From Hymenopus coronatus (taxonomy: Eukaryota > Arthropoda > Insecta > Mantodea > Hymenopodidae): 64,000 nt of DNA. Positions 1 to 12,033 of this stretch are shown here, piece after piece; position 1 is the first letter of the stretch; each line of letters begins with the position of its first letter. The stretch is taken from positions 98,940,001 through 99,004,000 of the forward strand of contig CM060881.1 of assembly GCA_030762935.1 (NCBI GenBank), written 5' to 3'. Position numbers and translations under genes: made by a program. The notes under the pieces were generated by a model. It saw only the letters and a list, made by a program, of their open reading frames with translations. It was not told where the DNA came from and searched no databases.

Positions 1-158
1 AGCGTTTTTCTTTTCTCTCAACTACATACAGCCCCCCCCCTATGAATATAATATTGTGGAAATAATATTGTCATTGTTATTAAAGCTGTGCTGAAGATAT
101 CGCACTTAATGTTCAAAAAGAACTTAATATGAAATATATAAGAGGCATATTAAAAAAA

Positions 159-1055
159 TCTGACGTGTGCCATTTGCATGACTTTCTCTACATTTCGGTA
201 ACAATTTACCATTAAAAAACTTATTCTTCTATCTACTTCATGCTAATCAAAATAAACGTTAGCAGAAAAGGTATTATTACTTACTTTCTTGTAAGTATAA
301 AGGAAATAAAGGAGTACTAGAATTCTAGGCTAAAGCGATAGTCAAATATTTTAAAAGCTGGCTGTCATGTTGTTGAAATCCGTTTCTTTGCGTCGTCAGG
401 AGTTGACAAATTAATGCATGTGAAAAGTTAAAAGTATTTTAAAACTGAAACAAAAAACAAGGAATATCTCAAAAATGGTGAACTTCTTTAAAAAAATGCA
501 TATAACATTAATGTGTGTTTTAACGAGATCTACATTTCTTGTGTAGTAAGTGTTTGTATATCTCTTATGCATTACCAGTTATGCGAAATTCAGCAAAACA
601 TCCAGAATAAATAGGTCTTCAGAAGCTATTTCCAGAAAATTCAGGATATACATTTTATTTGCAATGTAAATATCGTTAATATATAGCATTTTAATCAAAA
701 GCATTAGCCACTTTTGAGAAAATGAAAATGTTTAATTTTTTTCCATGTAAACTTGTAACGGTTAGTTTGTTGTGGGGAGGGGGAGGGAGAATTTCCTCAA
801 AATGTTCGTGTCACAGCCTTGGAAGATAGTAAACTATATAGTATACCAAGTTGGTATTTTACTGACTTTTCGTTTTTGAGTTATCATTCTCATACACAAA
901 CACATGCAAACGCGCGCGTGAGCGTCGATTCTAAAAATGGTTTTTTGGATACATAGGACCTTAAAATGTGTATTTCCGTTGAAACCTCGGTATCGAATTT
1001 TGGGTGGCGTGCAATATCTTCTGCATCTACTTACCATGTACGTGTAGAGAAAGTA
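159..1055 (+). repeat. Family A repeat, full length
   Basis: 5' end TCTGACGTGTGCC, CA-rich stretch at 892-912, 3' end GTGTAGAGAAAGTA. This 897-bp copy keeps all family landmarks except that the 3' palindrome is eroded on its left arm. Confidence 0.9.
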
Positions 1056-1087
1056 ATGCAGAACAAACATTTTTAAAATATCGGGTA

Positions 1088-1648
1088 TGATACATTCACA
1101 TGGCATTTTCTATCTAGTCCTCAATAAACTAATCCTACAAAAGCTTATTCTTCTATTTAGTTTATATAAACCCGGATAATTTGTATAAATAGTTGTATTA
1201 CATATTTTCGTGTAGAAAAATGGAAATGATTTGATTGTTAGAAACCCGGTTCTCTTTGCATAGCTGAAAGATAGAGTTATGTTTTTGTAGTGGATATCTC
1301 TCATGGTTTACCAGTTGCGCAAGACATTTAAATGATTTCAGAGGCTATTCTAAGAAAATGTCACATATATTTTATTTGTCATGAAAATATTAAAACCTTT
1401 ATGTATTGTAAAACATATAGAGATATTCTTCAAAAATCAACATTTTCGGATAATGTTCCATCAAAGGTTAGTTTGAGATGGATAGTCTTTTTAAAAGATT
1501 CGTATTGCATCCTTGGAACTTAGGTTTGTAACCGACTTTTTATTTTTTATTTATATTGTATACACACATATGGCCGGACCTTTTTCTTAAAAATATTATT
1601 TCTGGGGTTAAGACATAACCTACATTTCTGATGAAATTTCGTCATTAA
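1088..1648 (+). repeat. Family A repeat, diverged partial copy
   Basis: Recognisable AAGCTTATTCTTCTATTTA, TCAGAGGCTATTC and GGACCTTTTTCTTAAAAATA segments in the usual order with internal deletions. The 3' end is replaced by a family B element. Confidence 0.72.
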
Positions 1649-1659
1649 TTTTTTTATCA

Positions 1660-2008
1660 ATTAATTGTTTCGCACTAGCGGTGTTTAGGATAGGCGTTTT
1701 AGGGGTAGAGTCAGATTGAAAAATTCAATTCCAGTCCTACACATTGTTAGTGTGGAAGAAACAACTAATTGACAATGATTGATCTAGTAGTTGTCTCTGT
1801 AAGTTGCCTTCTGAAAACAATTTGAGTTCTCTTTGCGGTTTACCGAAAAAAAAAACAAAAAAAAAACAAGTCAGTCGTGGAGTTTAATGAGATGTTGCTA
1901 TAGTAACTTGGTGATTATGGCAACTGGAAGGAGACCAAGAGATCCTTAGTTCAATACTTGGGTAGACATTGAATTTTTCATGGTGACTCTTATCCTTCCA
2001 ATTGCATT
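1660..2008 (+). mobile_element. Family B element (tRNA-like, inverted-repeat ended), diverged
   Basis: The left terminal segment (AATTGTTTCGCACTAGC ... GGTAGAGTCAGATTG) is followed directly by its near complement ending AAGAAACAACTAATT. A decayed tRNA-like part (GAGATCCTTAGTTCAATAC) and the GAATTTTTCATGGTGACTC tail follow at 1885-2008. Confidence 0.55.
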
Positions 2009-2765
2009 TTTGGTTGTAGTAGAATACTTCTCCTGCTTACTATTCATAGTGTAGAAAGGAAAATGCATACAGATATTTTTTCAAAAAAAAATATTGCTGA
2101 TGATTTATCCATTTAAACAACTTACCTTTCGGAAGTACCCTTGAAGCTGTTGGATTATCAGAAACCAATCGCCGAATAGCATGCGTATACTAGTTTACTT
2201 CACCTATTCTATTCGCAAATGGCGATTTGATATAAAGTTAACGTGCAATTCCTACTATATCGATTAATCACAGTCATTTATCTTATAACTAGAGTTTGGT
2301 CTGAGGTCACGAAATTGCCGGATTGAGGTTCGGTGCACTGAGTATAACTATGACGTGATGGAGTAGCGTGGTTTCTACAGCCGGTTCGAAATGTGTTGCA
2401 GTATCTAGCATTGCTCACTGCCTGGCCTCGTTCAGATCCTGCTAGTAGATAAACCAATGAACACTGAAAGAAGAAGCATATTGACAAATGTCGAAAATAC
2501 GAAAGTGTAGGCGTTTGATACTGAACAAACGAGTGCATGATTCAGACATATTTTGATTGACAGGAAGAGCTACAGTGAAGATGTATCAAGTTTTATTTTA
2601 CAAGTACAAGGCATTTTTATTTATTAATCGTATTATGAAATAACAGTTTTACTGTGTTAAACTGCGAATTAGAACGATACATATAATATCAATACATATG
2701 ATGAGCTATCTTTAGAACAGGTTATACCTCAAGTGTGCATGTTTACCCTACAAATCGCTCCCCAA
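2009..2765. other. No recognisable feature
   Basis: AT-rich with a slightly GC-richer patch at 2290-2460. The 86-codon minus frame 2278-2538 has no known motif. Confidence 0.5.
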
Positions 2766-3285
2766 ATATCATATATTAAATATATTTATTTGAAAAATAA
2801 AATTTATATATTGAGTTTCCTGGGAATAGCCTCTGTAGGCATCGTTATTCTGGATGGATTTTGCGGAATTTTGCATAGCTGGTAAACCGTAAGAGATAGT
2901 CAAAACTTACATAACAAAAAATGTACGTTTGTTAAAACACTCACAATTTATTATATATTTTTTTTCGTGAACGAAACCGTTTTTGAGGTATTCCTTACTA
3001 TTGGTTTCAGTTTTAAAATACTTATACTTTTCTGATACGGGAATTTGTCAACTCCTGGCCACGCAAACAAAGGGACTTCAATCTCTTAGCAACCGGCTTT
3101 TCAAGCATTTTACTATCTCTTTAGCCTATGGTATTCCCCTATATTTCTCCTTATTACAAGGAAGCAAATAATAAGACCATTTCTGCTATTTTTTTCGATT
3201 AGGGAGAAGTGCATAGAAGAATCAGGTTTTAACAATATTTGTTGTAGAGATATAGAAAAAATTATGTGAATGGAACACATCAAAA
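2766..3285 (-). repeat. Family A repeat, 5' half
   Basis: Minus-strand copy running from the AATATACGATATTTTAAT-type segment to GAATGGAACACATCA at 3268-3282. The 3' half with CA tract and hairpin is absent. The 62-codon frame from 2983 lies inside it. Confidence 0.82.
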
Positions 3286-4518
3286 TTTTAATTTATATAC
3301 TATTTGCCGAATATATAGGGAAGTACTACTGTATTCCTCTCACCATTTCTATATCAGGAGTTTATGGAAAACACTTGTTTTGAACACCCTTGAATTAACA
3401 CTTTTTAGAAGTCCATCAACTTGCTAGAATTACACAAAATTTTCTTAAATTTCTTAGATATCATTAGGAAAAACAAAAACATATTTTAGGTAAAATGTAG
3501 ACTTCATCAAAATATATCCGCATTTTAGATAAAATAATTTCTTTTTTCTTAGCGATATTAATGTAAAAAATATTTCATGCTTAAGCTCAGTGCGTCATTT
3601 ATTTATGTGGTGTCATTCACAGTTTGATAACAGTTGAGCTATAAATCATATTAAGCAATTTTATAAATTACATTTCAATAATAATTCATAATAAATAGTA
3701 TTTATTCTAATCCATTTTTCCATCCCTTTGCAATAACTCGTTGCTGAACAATTACTATTCCTCCATGCTTGCATAAAATTTGAAGTTTGTTTTAATGCTT
3801 TATGTATATATGTGGTACCTTCTAATGTCATATAATATAATTTTTTGTATGTAATATGTAAATATATGGAATTATTGGATTATTGAAACAACTTCCGGTC
3901 AAAAGTTATGGTGAATAACTTAACACGAATAGAAAAATTAGTTTTAATGGATTATATTTTATAGAATATGGTTTGAAAGTTTTAATGGCTGAAGGAATTT
4001 GTGTGAGTGCATCATATGTTTTTAGTAATGTGGCAGACTTTTTTCCGATATCAAATGTTACATCTATACGAATTGAATTTTTCAAAGGCTTTCAAAGGGT
4101 CCTGTATACTACTTTAAATTTTACTGCCTGCATTTGCGATGACTAATAAAACCGTCACATTACAGGCTATTCCTCTCTCTTTTGTTCCGTCGATTAGTGA
4201 GCGAATGTTGTACTAAAACGTCGTCCATTTCCTCGTTTAACAGCCGACAGTGAACTTTATTAGAAAGAAGTCTATAACTTTCCCGCAGCTTTTCTGCTTC
4301 TTTTATGATCCTATAAGGAGCTGCATATCACAAAGAACACTAAGGCAAGCTGGCAATTCTTGTTTTTCTTTGTTTGTATACCGTTACAAAGAATAACAAG
4401 TTTATTCACACATCAGTTTTATGTTCATTGCAATCAGGTGTAAAAACATTTGAAAGAATAATAGTTGTTCACTAAGCATACCGCCTCTTTGTTTCAAGAT
4501 AGCCACTTTTTCCTTACG
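3286..4518. other. No recognisable feature
   Basis: AT-rich, apparently single copy in this window, no open frame of note. Confidence 0.5.
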
Positions 4519-4782
4519 AGCGAGATTGCTGATGCGGTAACCTGTAGACTAGTATTCAGAGGTCCCCGGTTCGATTCCTGTCGGGTCGGTCACTCTGACC
4601 ATGAATTTGTTTTTCCTGAGTTCTCTGGGTCGGTAGGTTGAGGTGTTTCCTCTTATCCCACAAACTTCCTGTCCATCATTTTCTTTCATCTGTTTCACAT
4701 CTGTTTGAGGGCTATAGGACGAGAAGACGTCGGTTTGTGTGTTGTGCCAGGACGGTGGAATTTGTGCAATGAAAAAAAAAAA
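4519..4782 (+). mobile_element. SINE family E (tRNA-derived)
   Basis: The head has GATGCGGTAACCTGTAGAC and the B box CCCCGGTTCGATTCCTGTCG, followed by about 190 bp ending in an A tail at 4772-4782. Only copy seen in the window. Confidence 0.75.
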
Positions 4783-7212
4783 TGCCCTGACGATTAGAGG
4801 AACTACTGGACTGCTTTCTTTCTGAGAGTGTCTCGCCTATACCTCCCCAGGTTGGGAGAGGTTAGGGTTGGGAGGTCAAAATTGGTGTCATGTTGGATTC
4901 GTTAGGACTAGTGTCGTCTAATATTCGAAGTTGCTTGAATTACTAGAGGTGCCAAGCGATGCAAAAATATTTGTTTACGAAATATAACAAAAATCGGAAA
5001 TTGAATTTTTGATATATAAAGTATATAATGGTATATACGGCATATAAAGAGTTGGTTTAACCTAGACCAAGTCAGCGACTTTTTCTATTCATTTGTAATC
5101 TTATGATAATCAGGAAATTGTAATTCGTTATTTTACTTTGGATATAGTACTGAACAAGGATGACATTTTTTATTTTTATTTTAATTTTGAGAAGTTTATT
5201 TAATTTATGCGTTTTTACGACTTGATAGTTTGCACCGGCTATATTTCAGGATTCATAGCTAGCGGTTACTTTTATAAATACAGTTTTATTAATTTATATA
5301 TGTATTTATATACACTTCATCTTTGGTAAGGTTGGAACTGAAATTTTTATCTTATATGAGGACAACCTAATAATTTGTATTTATTTTCCTACATAGGTAC
5401 AATAAAGTACGTTAGGCATAAAAAAGTGCGTTACACCACGTGAGCTTGATTATCCAGAACTCCGAAAGTCGACAGCACTCCTATCTGTGAGCGATTTATT
5501 CTGTAAAAGAGAGAAGGGGTCCATCCAGTAAATACTAAATACGGTAAAGTCGAACGAATGTAGCTGGCTCGTTCTAAGAAGCATGCTTTGATAGTAGTCA
5601 CACTCGACAAACATAGAGAATGTTTTCCATGACACTGGCTGCATCATCTTTCAGGTGTAGTCGCTCTTCGAATGTCCCCTCCATCCTTTCCTCCAAGGGG
5701 ACACGTTGGAAGGTGTAGTAATTTTTTTTTTTTTTTTTTTTGTGGCCACCACATTAGGGTGGTACTGTCGTGGTATTGTTGTTGCCACATTGTTGGGACA
5801 ATATGACGCTCTTAGGTGAGTCTACTTGGAGTTGGTCTAGAGTTAATGCTTATGAAATTCTCTACATTAAAGAGTGTACATACCTTGCAGATTCCCTTTG
5901 TTGCACTGGCTAGGTTCGTTCTTGTAGACCATGAGTTATCTCTTGCTCAGGGGGGAAAGAATGACAAAGATGTGTAACACTTTTCGTAGACTCAAATAAA
6001 AGAGAAATTTCACTTAATTTCACTGAAAACTTCCTTTATTAATGAATTGTTAGTTTGAGGCACTAACCCTACGAGCGACTCCCGACATAACCGATCGCAA
6101 CTTGATGAAGTAGTTTTATTTAAGTGCTAATTCCACTTTTACGGAGTTGTTATATCTTTACACTCGTCACCGTAATCTTGAGTCTCCCGGTCCGTTTAAC
6201 AATTACGGTAATAATTGCCCGTCAGATTAACTTATAACACACCGATTTCCTACACTATACGCTGCGCGATTTCTTAGTGCCATTTCTTGTACGTGGTTTT
6301 CTACATTGTGTGTATCTTGCTAGCTACATTGAGTGTCTTGTGATCCCGATTTCTTATACTCACATCATTTATACCATGCTAAAAGGTCCGAGTATTGCCC
6401 TACTTTTTGATTGGCTGGAAAAAGGCGCGTAAAGCAGCGTTGTCACGCGACTGTCGGGATTTTTCTTTATTTTCCACCCACGTGAGCTTGTTGTACAATG
6501 ACAAATTCCCTCTTTCTAGATTTTAAAGGGGATGAACCTTTCTTCCTCTCAAGGGTTGTTACTTGTGTCCCTAATGCTCTAAATGTCGTGTTATTTTTAA
6601 CAAAGCACGTAGCCTTGAGGAATACAAAGGGAGTTTCTACACGCTAAGGTTCTGCGATCTACTGAGCCGATATTTCTAATATTAAATATTGTAAACTAAT
6701 GATTAAACTAATAATATATGCGTCGTGCTAAAATACTGTTGCAAAAGACAAAGGACCCCACTATGGTCTACGAATGGCGTTACTGAAGACCTCTTCCTCT
6801 GAATACTACTAAACCCCAATTCACAAAAGAATGTTATTGGCGGCATATATTGCTCCTTAAAATCTTAAGTTCACATGAGGTGACAGACTGCGAAGCTCGT
6901 GCAAAAGTAGACCCTTTTCGTAGTATTTTTGTTTGCACCTAAACTCAATTCATGCAAATTGGTGAACTTTAATTTTTCTTCAGAAAAAGAATGCATTTCT
7001 CTGGAAGTAGACGTTTTCTTAAGAAGAAACCACTAACCTATTCTGTGCATAATGCAACAGTAAAGAACTCAAAATCAAGCTTCATCCCACTGATTATGTC
7101 ATGCTTATGATAAATCCCTATTGGTCAATCGTCTTGTTCGTATACACTCTATCTAGCCAGTATCGCTTCATTATTTACTGGGCAATGTTCCTAACTCTTC
7201 TTTTTCTCCTCC
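4783..7212. other. Unassigned, partly GC-richer sequence
   Basis: T run at 5731-5750. 5830-6660 is more mixed in composition and contains TGTAACAC near 5971 that could mark a decayed LTR edge, but I found no matching partner or flanking duplication. No protein motif. Confidence 0.35.
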
Positions 7213-7223
7213 AATTCAAGACA
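7213..7223. repeat. SINE target-site duplication, left (AATTCAAGACA)
   Basis: Perfect match to 7436-7446. Confidence 0.82.
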
Positions 7224-7435
7224 CTCACCTAGACGGCCGGGGTTCGATCCCAAGCGACCGCATGTGAGATTTGTGGTGGACAAAACGGCGCTGGGGCGGG
7301 TTTTCTCCGGGTACTCCGGTTTCCCCCGCCATCGCATTCCACCGGTGCTCCATCATCATTCATGTATCATCAGTGTCACCGCCTGCGGTGCCATTAGTAG
7401 TTAAAGCGGGCGTTAAACACTACGAAAAAAAAAAA
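7224..7435 (+). mobile_element. SINE family C, with target-site duplication
   Basis: The 212-bp copy carries the B-box-like GGGGTTCGATCCCAAGCG and an A tail, flanked by AATTCAAGACA at 7213-7223 and 7436-7446. The tRNA A box is missing, so it is slightly 5'-truncated. The apparent 85-codon frame from 7271 is inside the SINE and is not a gene. Confidence 0.88.
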
Positions 7436-7446
7436 AATTCAAGACA
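7436..7446. repeat. SINE target-site duplication, right (AATTCAAGACA)
   Basis: Perfect match to 7213-7223; its first two A overlap the tail. Confidence 0.82.
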
Positions 7447-8330
7447 TGGGAAGAACGCCCGTTTCGTCTCCAGTTGTTCCCTCCACCTCTTTCTAGGTCG
7501 GCCGTCTTTCTGCCTTCCTGTTGTTTGATATTGAATGTAAACTCAGGTAATCTTGATTATGGTTTCCTTCGAACGTGTTGTGTGCATTATTCAGCTATTT
7601 TAAATTATAGTTTATTAAATACTTATGTTGTATCCTCGTTGTGATGTGATCGAACTTTGGAAAATCTCGTTTTCTTTAAAAAAGTCACGCCTGAAAGATT
7701 TACTCAACTTTCATTTTATTCGTAATAAATAACGAAATGACGTTGACTCAACACGAGTAAAGTTGGACAGGTAGGTAAACAAATAACGACCCGAAGGAAA
7801 TGTAAACTAAAATCGTACACACACTCTCTGTTTGCATTTTAAAAGTTATATCGTAGGTAATCCCATGAATGAATCGACTATACATTCAAAGCCAAACCTC
7901 ATAAGTTAGAATTCCAAAGATGACTGCTAAACATGGCTGTGATAAAGAACGGGGAGAGCTCACGTAAAACAAACGACGGAATTCCACGTGCAATTTTTAC
8001 TAAGAGTGAAACTATTTATTCCAGGTTCTATTTTTTGTGAAATTAAATTTTCGATAAAGGTTAGTTTTTAGAAGAGTTAGGAAAAGTAAAGTTATATTTG
8101 AAGCCGGATTATTTGATTTTAGTTCTTGTTCCAATTATAATTACGATACAATTGCAATAGATAAATACAGGGTTACTACAAAAGAAATAGACAACTTCAA
8201 CTGCCTGTAAAACAAAAGCTATTAGAGATAGCAAGCTAATTATTTTGGAAGTATGTTGAGAAACTCTCAAAGTTTTGTTTGCTACTATTGGTAACGCTGT
8301 AGTGTTTTGTTTGTTGTTGTAGAAGCTGAA

Positions 8331-8785
8331 ATGGCGGAAAATCCTGTGGAAAAGGCATATTGCGAGTTGGAATTTGCTAGAACACAATCAGCAACTGTTG
8401 TCCAACACGTTATCATAAAACGCCACCGACTAGGCAGTCAATCTACGACTGGTATAGAAAATTCGAGACAACGGGATGTTTGTGCAAAGGGAAGAGCTCG
8501 GGAAAACCAAGAGTTTCGGAAGAAAACGTTGAACGTGTTCGTTCTGCCTACATAAGAAGCCCACAGAAATTGACATCTAGGGCAAGCATGCACTTACAAA
8601 TTCCACAGCAAACTGTATGGAAAATCTTGCGGAAGCGACTGCACATGATGCCTTACAGATTACAGATGTTGCAGTTTCTGAGTTATGAAGATAAGGTTAT
8701 ACGGCGTGACTTTTGCATCGACATGTTGCGACATGATGAAGACGATGCTGGTTTTTGTGAGCGCATCATTTCATTTTTGTGGTAA
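8331..8785 (+). pseudogene. Transposase N-terminal fragment (Tc1/mariner-like, arthropod HTH type)
   Basis: The start is the ATG of MAENPVEKAYC, in which an N-terminal helix-turn-helix region (called DUF4817 in arthropod proteins, from memory) is readable. A deletion of about 13-15 bp near 8406, visible against the intact inverted arm, shifts the frame. Reading resumes with TPPTRQSIYDWYRKF and CLCKGKSSGKPRVSEENVER, then the second DNA-binding part with IPQQTVWKILRKRLH (about 8600-8640) and the linker towards the catalytic domain. The sequence ends at FCERIISF, before any DDE catalytic residue. A functional enzyme would be about 350 residues. This fragment keeps roughly the DNA-binding half and cannot be active. 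Confidence 0.8.
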
Positions 8786-8801
8786 CGGCTTCTAAAATGT
8801 C

Positions 8802-8877
8802 GTTGGACAACAGTTGCTGATTGCGTTCTAGCAAATTCCAACACGCAATATGCCTTTTCCACAGGATTTTCCGCCAT
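8802..8877 (-). pseudogene. Second, inverted copy of the transposase N-terminus
   Basis: On the minus strand the same start (MAENPVEKAYCVLEFARTQS) is encoded again, in the right arm of the fold-back element. It continues as QRHFRSRYHK without the deletion found in the left copy, so this arm keeps the better ancestral sequence. After about 8778 it runs into the complement of the transposase coding strand and is meaningless. Confidence 0.75.
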
Positions 8878-9042
8878 TTCAGCTTCTGCAACAACAAACA
8901 AAACATTACAGCGTTACCAATAGTAACAAACAAAACTTTGAGAGTTTCTCAACATACCTCCAAAATAATTAGGTTGCTATCTCTAATAGTTTTTGTTTTA
9001 CAGGCAGTTGAAGTTGTCTATTTCTTTTGTAGTAACCCTGTA

Positions 9043-10406
9043 TATTTATTAAACAGAAAAACTACAAGTACTTTTACTTCATTATTACCGGCAAGTATGA
9101 AATCAAATAACAAGAAAGGACCATTTAAAATATGGACTGTTAATGAGGAATTTGCATACTCGTAACTGCGAAGCTGCCTTTTGATGGCTTAACTACTATT
9201 CGTCAAATACGACTCGTAATATGTACTTAATATGTCTCAGATCGTCCGGTTGTGTAATTTAAAGTCATTTAAGGGCCTGGTCTTATCACCTCCATAGCAG
9301 CTGTTCATTAGTTTTCCGCATGAGTATTCTAAGGCTTCAACAACAACATATGATAGCAAACGAAATGAAACGGGAAGCGTACATGGAACAGGTGGATTAA
9401 CTAATTTTGTAAATTAATTAATGTTTTATATTATGTATTTCTTATATTATTTATATAATTTATTTTAATAGTGAAATACTTAATTAAATCCCATTCGAGT
9501 TTTGACTTTCTCTAGTAGTAGTTTGTAAATAAATCTCCAGTTAGATTATTTATTATAAAATTGCTCCTTGCAAGGATATTATAAGATAAACGACCGAGAT
9601 TGGTCGACTTGAGAGACACTGATAAATTTATTGCTTTATATAAAATACGCAACGTATGATTGGAATAGTTATAGATAAAAATTGAGTGAGTTGTAAAAAT
9701 GCCGGTAGCATTCACTTACTCGGGAAACTCTATTAGATGTACCAAATGAAAGTTAATAATCTCTTCAGGTAATACTCATAAGAAGTTGTAAAAATTACGC
9801 AAAAAATGCACCGTAACATCTGCCCACTGTGAGCCCTTCACCGTACAATATTGCTCTCTAATGACTCCACAAGAGGGAAATTTCATAAAACTCCTAGAAA
9901 CTTGGGGACTTTCACCTGGATGAAGACAGCAGAATGTTTATGGAAAGTTTTCTCTGGTTCTTACTGTAACCTTGTTTTTTCGGTTTACTGTTACTAAATG
10001 TGCTGTGTCAGTAGTAACGGATGTGTAACAGAGTTAGTAAGAAATTGTACCGTCATGAAAGAAGAAATGAAGATCCTCCGGTGTTTCTGAATCATCTGAA
10101 AGCTTATGTACTTTCAAATGCATTTGTATACTATATGGTGTCAAATATAGATAATGTAATCCTTTGAGTAATAAACTAAACCCATGAAGAGTTTCAGATT
10201 AAACTAAATTTTACAAGGTTCGTAACACTTCGAGTTGTAACTTGTATTAAGATCAAGATTAGGTAGTAGGCTTATTTATTAAAGTTCATAGTAATATAAC
10301 AATTGCACGGTCGCATAGGTCGGGTGATAGTACATGCTTTCTAAAAATATTTGAATTTAAAGTATTACCTACCAGTATTTTTATATCTTTTTACAACACT
10401 TCAAAT
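9043..10406. other. No recognisable feature
   Basis: AT-rich, no repeat family recognised and no open frame with known motifs. Confidence 0.5.
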
Positions 10407-10440
10407 ACACACACACACACACACACACATACACACACAC
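10407..10440. repeat. (CA)n microsatellite
   Basis: About 17 dinucleotides with one interruption (CAT). Not inside a recognised family A copy, unlike most CA tracts here. Confidence 0.95.
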
Positions 10441-10554
10441 GGAATAACAGACCAATAAAAGAAATAACACTCTGATATCGTCCATTGACATATTTGAAGT
10501 CACAATTACAAGCACATATTCACTAATGTATAAAATATTCTGTAGTATATATTA

Positions 10555-10735
10555 CACAAATATCTTATAGAATATTTACACAAATAGCTTATAGAATATT
10601 TACACAAATAGCTTATAGAATATTTACACAAATAGCTTATTGAATATTTACACAAATATCTTATAGAATACTTACACAAATATCTTATAGAATATTTACA
10701 CAAATAGCTTATAGAATATTTACACAAATCTCTTA
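10555..10735 (+). repeat. 24-bp minisatellite, seven to eight units
   Basis: Unit CTTATAGAATATTTACACAA plus ATAG. Because 24 is a multiple of three, the minus strand shows an open frame with an eight-residue period (YLCKYSIR), which is an artefact. Confidence 0.93.
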
Positions 10736-10830
10736 TATCTTAGTACACTGTCTTCCATTAAGTATGTGCCCAGTATTTGCCAGTTTTGGCTCCTTAGAAT
10801 CAAGTCCCAGTATGCTGTCCTGCGTCAGTA

Positions 10831-11115
10831 TCAAGCTAAAAATACTTCCGGCAGTAATTTTTCCCAACATCCTCCATCTGCACGCCATCTGCCAAAATAT
10901 GGTTCAATCTTCCTGATCCCCGCATAATGGGCAAATCCTCTTACCAGCTTCCGCCCTCGAGTTTTCCACCCTCCCAACCTGAGCCACACTATTCGTGTCT
11001 GTGTTTCATATCCAGTTCTAAATTGACACGAATGGACACAGGAGCACAGCACTGGACTTAGACATTTTTTGGCCTTTTGCCTCTTACGTGAACCCCGGGT
11101 GGAAAGGGCAACCAA
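10831..11115 (-). pseudogene. Decayed R1/Jockey-like ORF2 C-terminus
   Basis: The 94-codon minus-strand frame contains IVWLRLGGWKTRG followed by FAHYAGIRKIEPYFGRWR and WEKLLPEVF. Lined up with the frame at 49243-49656 (GLAWIRLGAW, CPICEEEESWTHILARC, WREKYLP), the spacing is the same but all four zinc ligands are replaced (C to A, C to A, H to Y, C to W). It is therefore a degenerate relative of the same clade. Its N-terminal GSRKRQKAK recurs as GSMKRQKVK at 14496-14738 (-). The sequence just upstream on this strand, 11147-11389, is open but not recognisable. Confidence 0.6.
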
Positions 11116-11389
11116 ATCCGGATAAGTACAAGCATGGATGACGCCTCTAATGGCTGCATCGCCAACTTATCTCGCTCACGAGCCCTTGAGCCTCCCATCG
11201 GACCTCAAACACGAAAGCGGTCCTAACCGAGGGTTCCTGATAATGTTTTACAATGCCACCACCAACCAGACGCAACCCGTCAAACACCGTCACCTGATTC
11301 TTAAACCCTAAAAGAGTGGTGATTAAGGAATATATGAACAGGAAATGGTCTACCGGAACATCACAATACTTAATTAAAGCTTTTACCAT

Positions 11390-12033
11390 AAACTGTAGCT
11401 AATGGATTAGTTTTGAATATATTTAGTTTTATAAATGTATACATATTATTTTATAGTGTATTCAATATGAAAATCGGAATTATTTCTCTTATATTAATTA
11501 AACAGAGGAGCTCAATACAAATGATGAACAGAATAACATGAAAACTATATTTCAGAGTTATACTTTTATTTTATACTGTACCCAATATGAAATATAATGA
11601 ATTATTACTTTCATATAATAGCGGCTCCAGCGGCATTTTTAACATTATGGCGTTAATGGGGTAGCTCATGGCATTGAAATGTCTTAATGCTAAAATTATT
11701 AGATTTCCCAAAATTTGAGTTCCCCTATGTAGTATGAGCGCAATAATTCCAATTTTTCACACTGAATACAATATAAAAATATATATGTGTATTTATAGCA
11801 TTATATATTTTCCAAAATAGACCAAAGTAACCCATTAAGGGCCAAATTAGCTCCAGTTTATGGTAAGACTTCCTTTCTATAATTTTTTCACATAAAAAAA
11901 GGTCCTGAATGAGGTGTGCCATAAGCAAGAAGGAAGTAAACATATTTAAAGTATACTATTCTGATAATCTCTGTTTTGCAGTCTTGAGAGTTGAATGTAA
12001 TATTCAAATTTTAAAGTTATTTTAAATAAAAAA
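11390..12033. other. No recognisable feature
   Basis: AT-rich. The 72-codon minus frame at 11725-11943 has no family resemblance. TATTTTATAGTGTATTCAAT and TTATTTTATACTGTACCCAA (11450, 11570) hint at a small local duplication. Confidence 0.4.

Larger units (their letters stand above)
8168..9040 (+). mobile_element. Tc1/mariner-like transposon, internally deleted fold-back derivative
   Basis: The 873-bp element begins CAGGGTTACTACAAAAG at 8168, ends with the reverse complement at 9040, and is flanked on both sides by TA, the standard Tc1/mariner target. The inverted arms are about 239 bp each (8168-8406 and 8802-9040), far longer than normal terminal repeats. Both arms carry the transposase start codon exactly 163 bp from the tip (8331 on +, 8877 on -). 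The right end therefore looks like an inverted copy of the left end that replaced the rest of the transposase gene. It is non-autonomous. The arms differ by a few substitutions, so the rearrangement is fairly old or the arms have diverged since. Confidence 0.85.

Noticed and set aside
5752..5814. Candidate exon between ACATTAG and TTAGGTGAGT
   Set aside because: Acceptor and donor are acceptable, but the 18-codon frame (GGTVVVLLLPHCWDNM) has low-complexity composition, other frames stop, and it lies in unassigned sequence. Not enough support.
5971..6642. Solo LTR starting TGTAACAC
   Set aside because: No matching TG...CA end with a flanking 4-6 bp duplication was found, and no second copy is in the window.
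7271..7528. 85-codon plus frame
   Set aside because: It lies inside a family C SINE bounded by target duplications.
10506..10727. 73-codon minus frame with a perfect eight-residue period
   Set aside because: The period comes from a 24-bp minisatellite; there is no start context or flanking coding signal.
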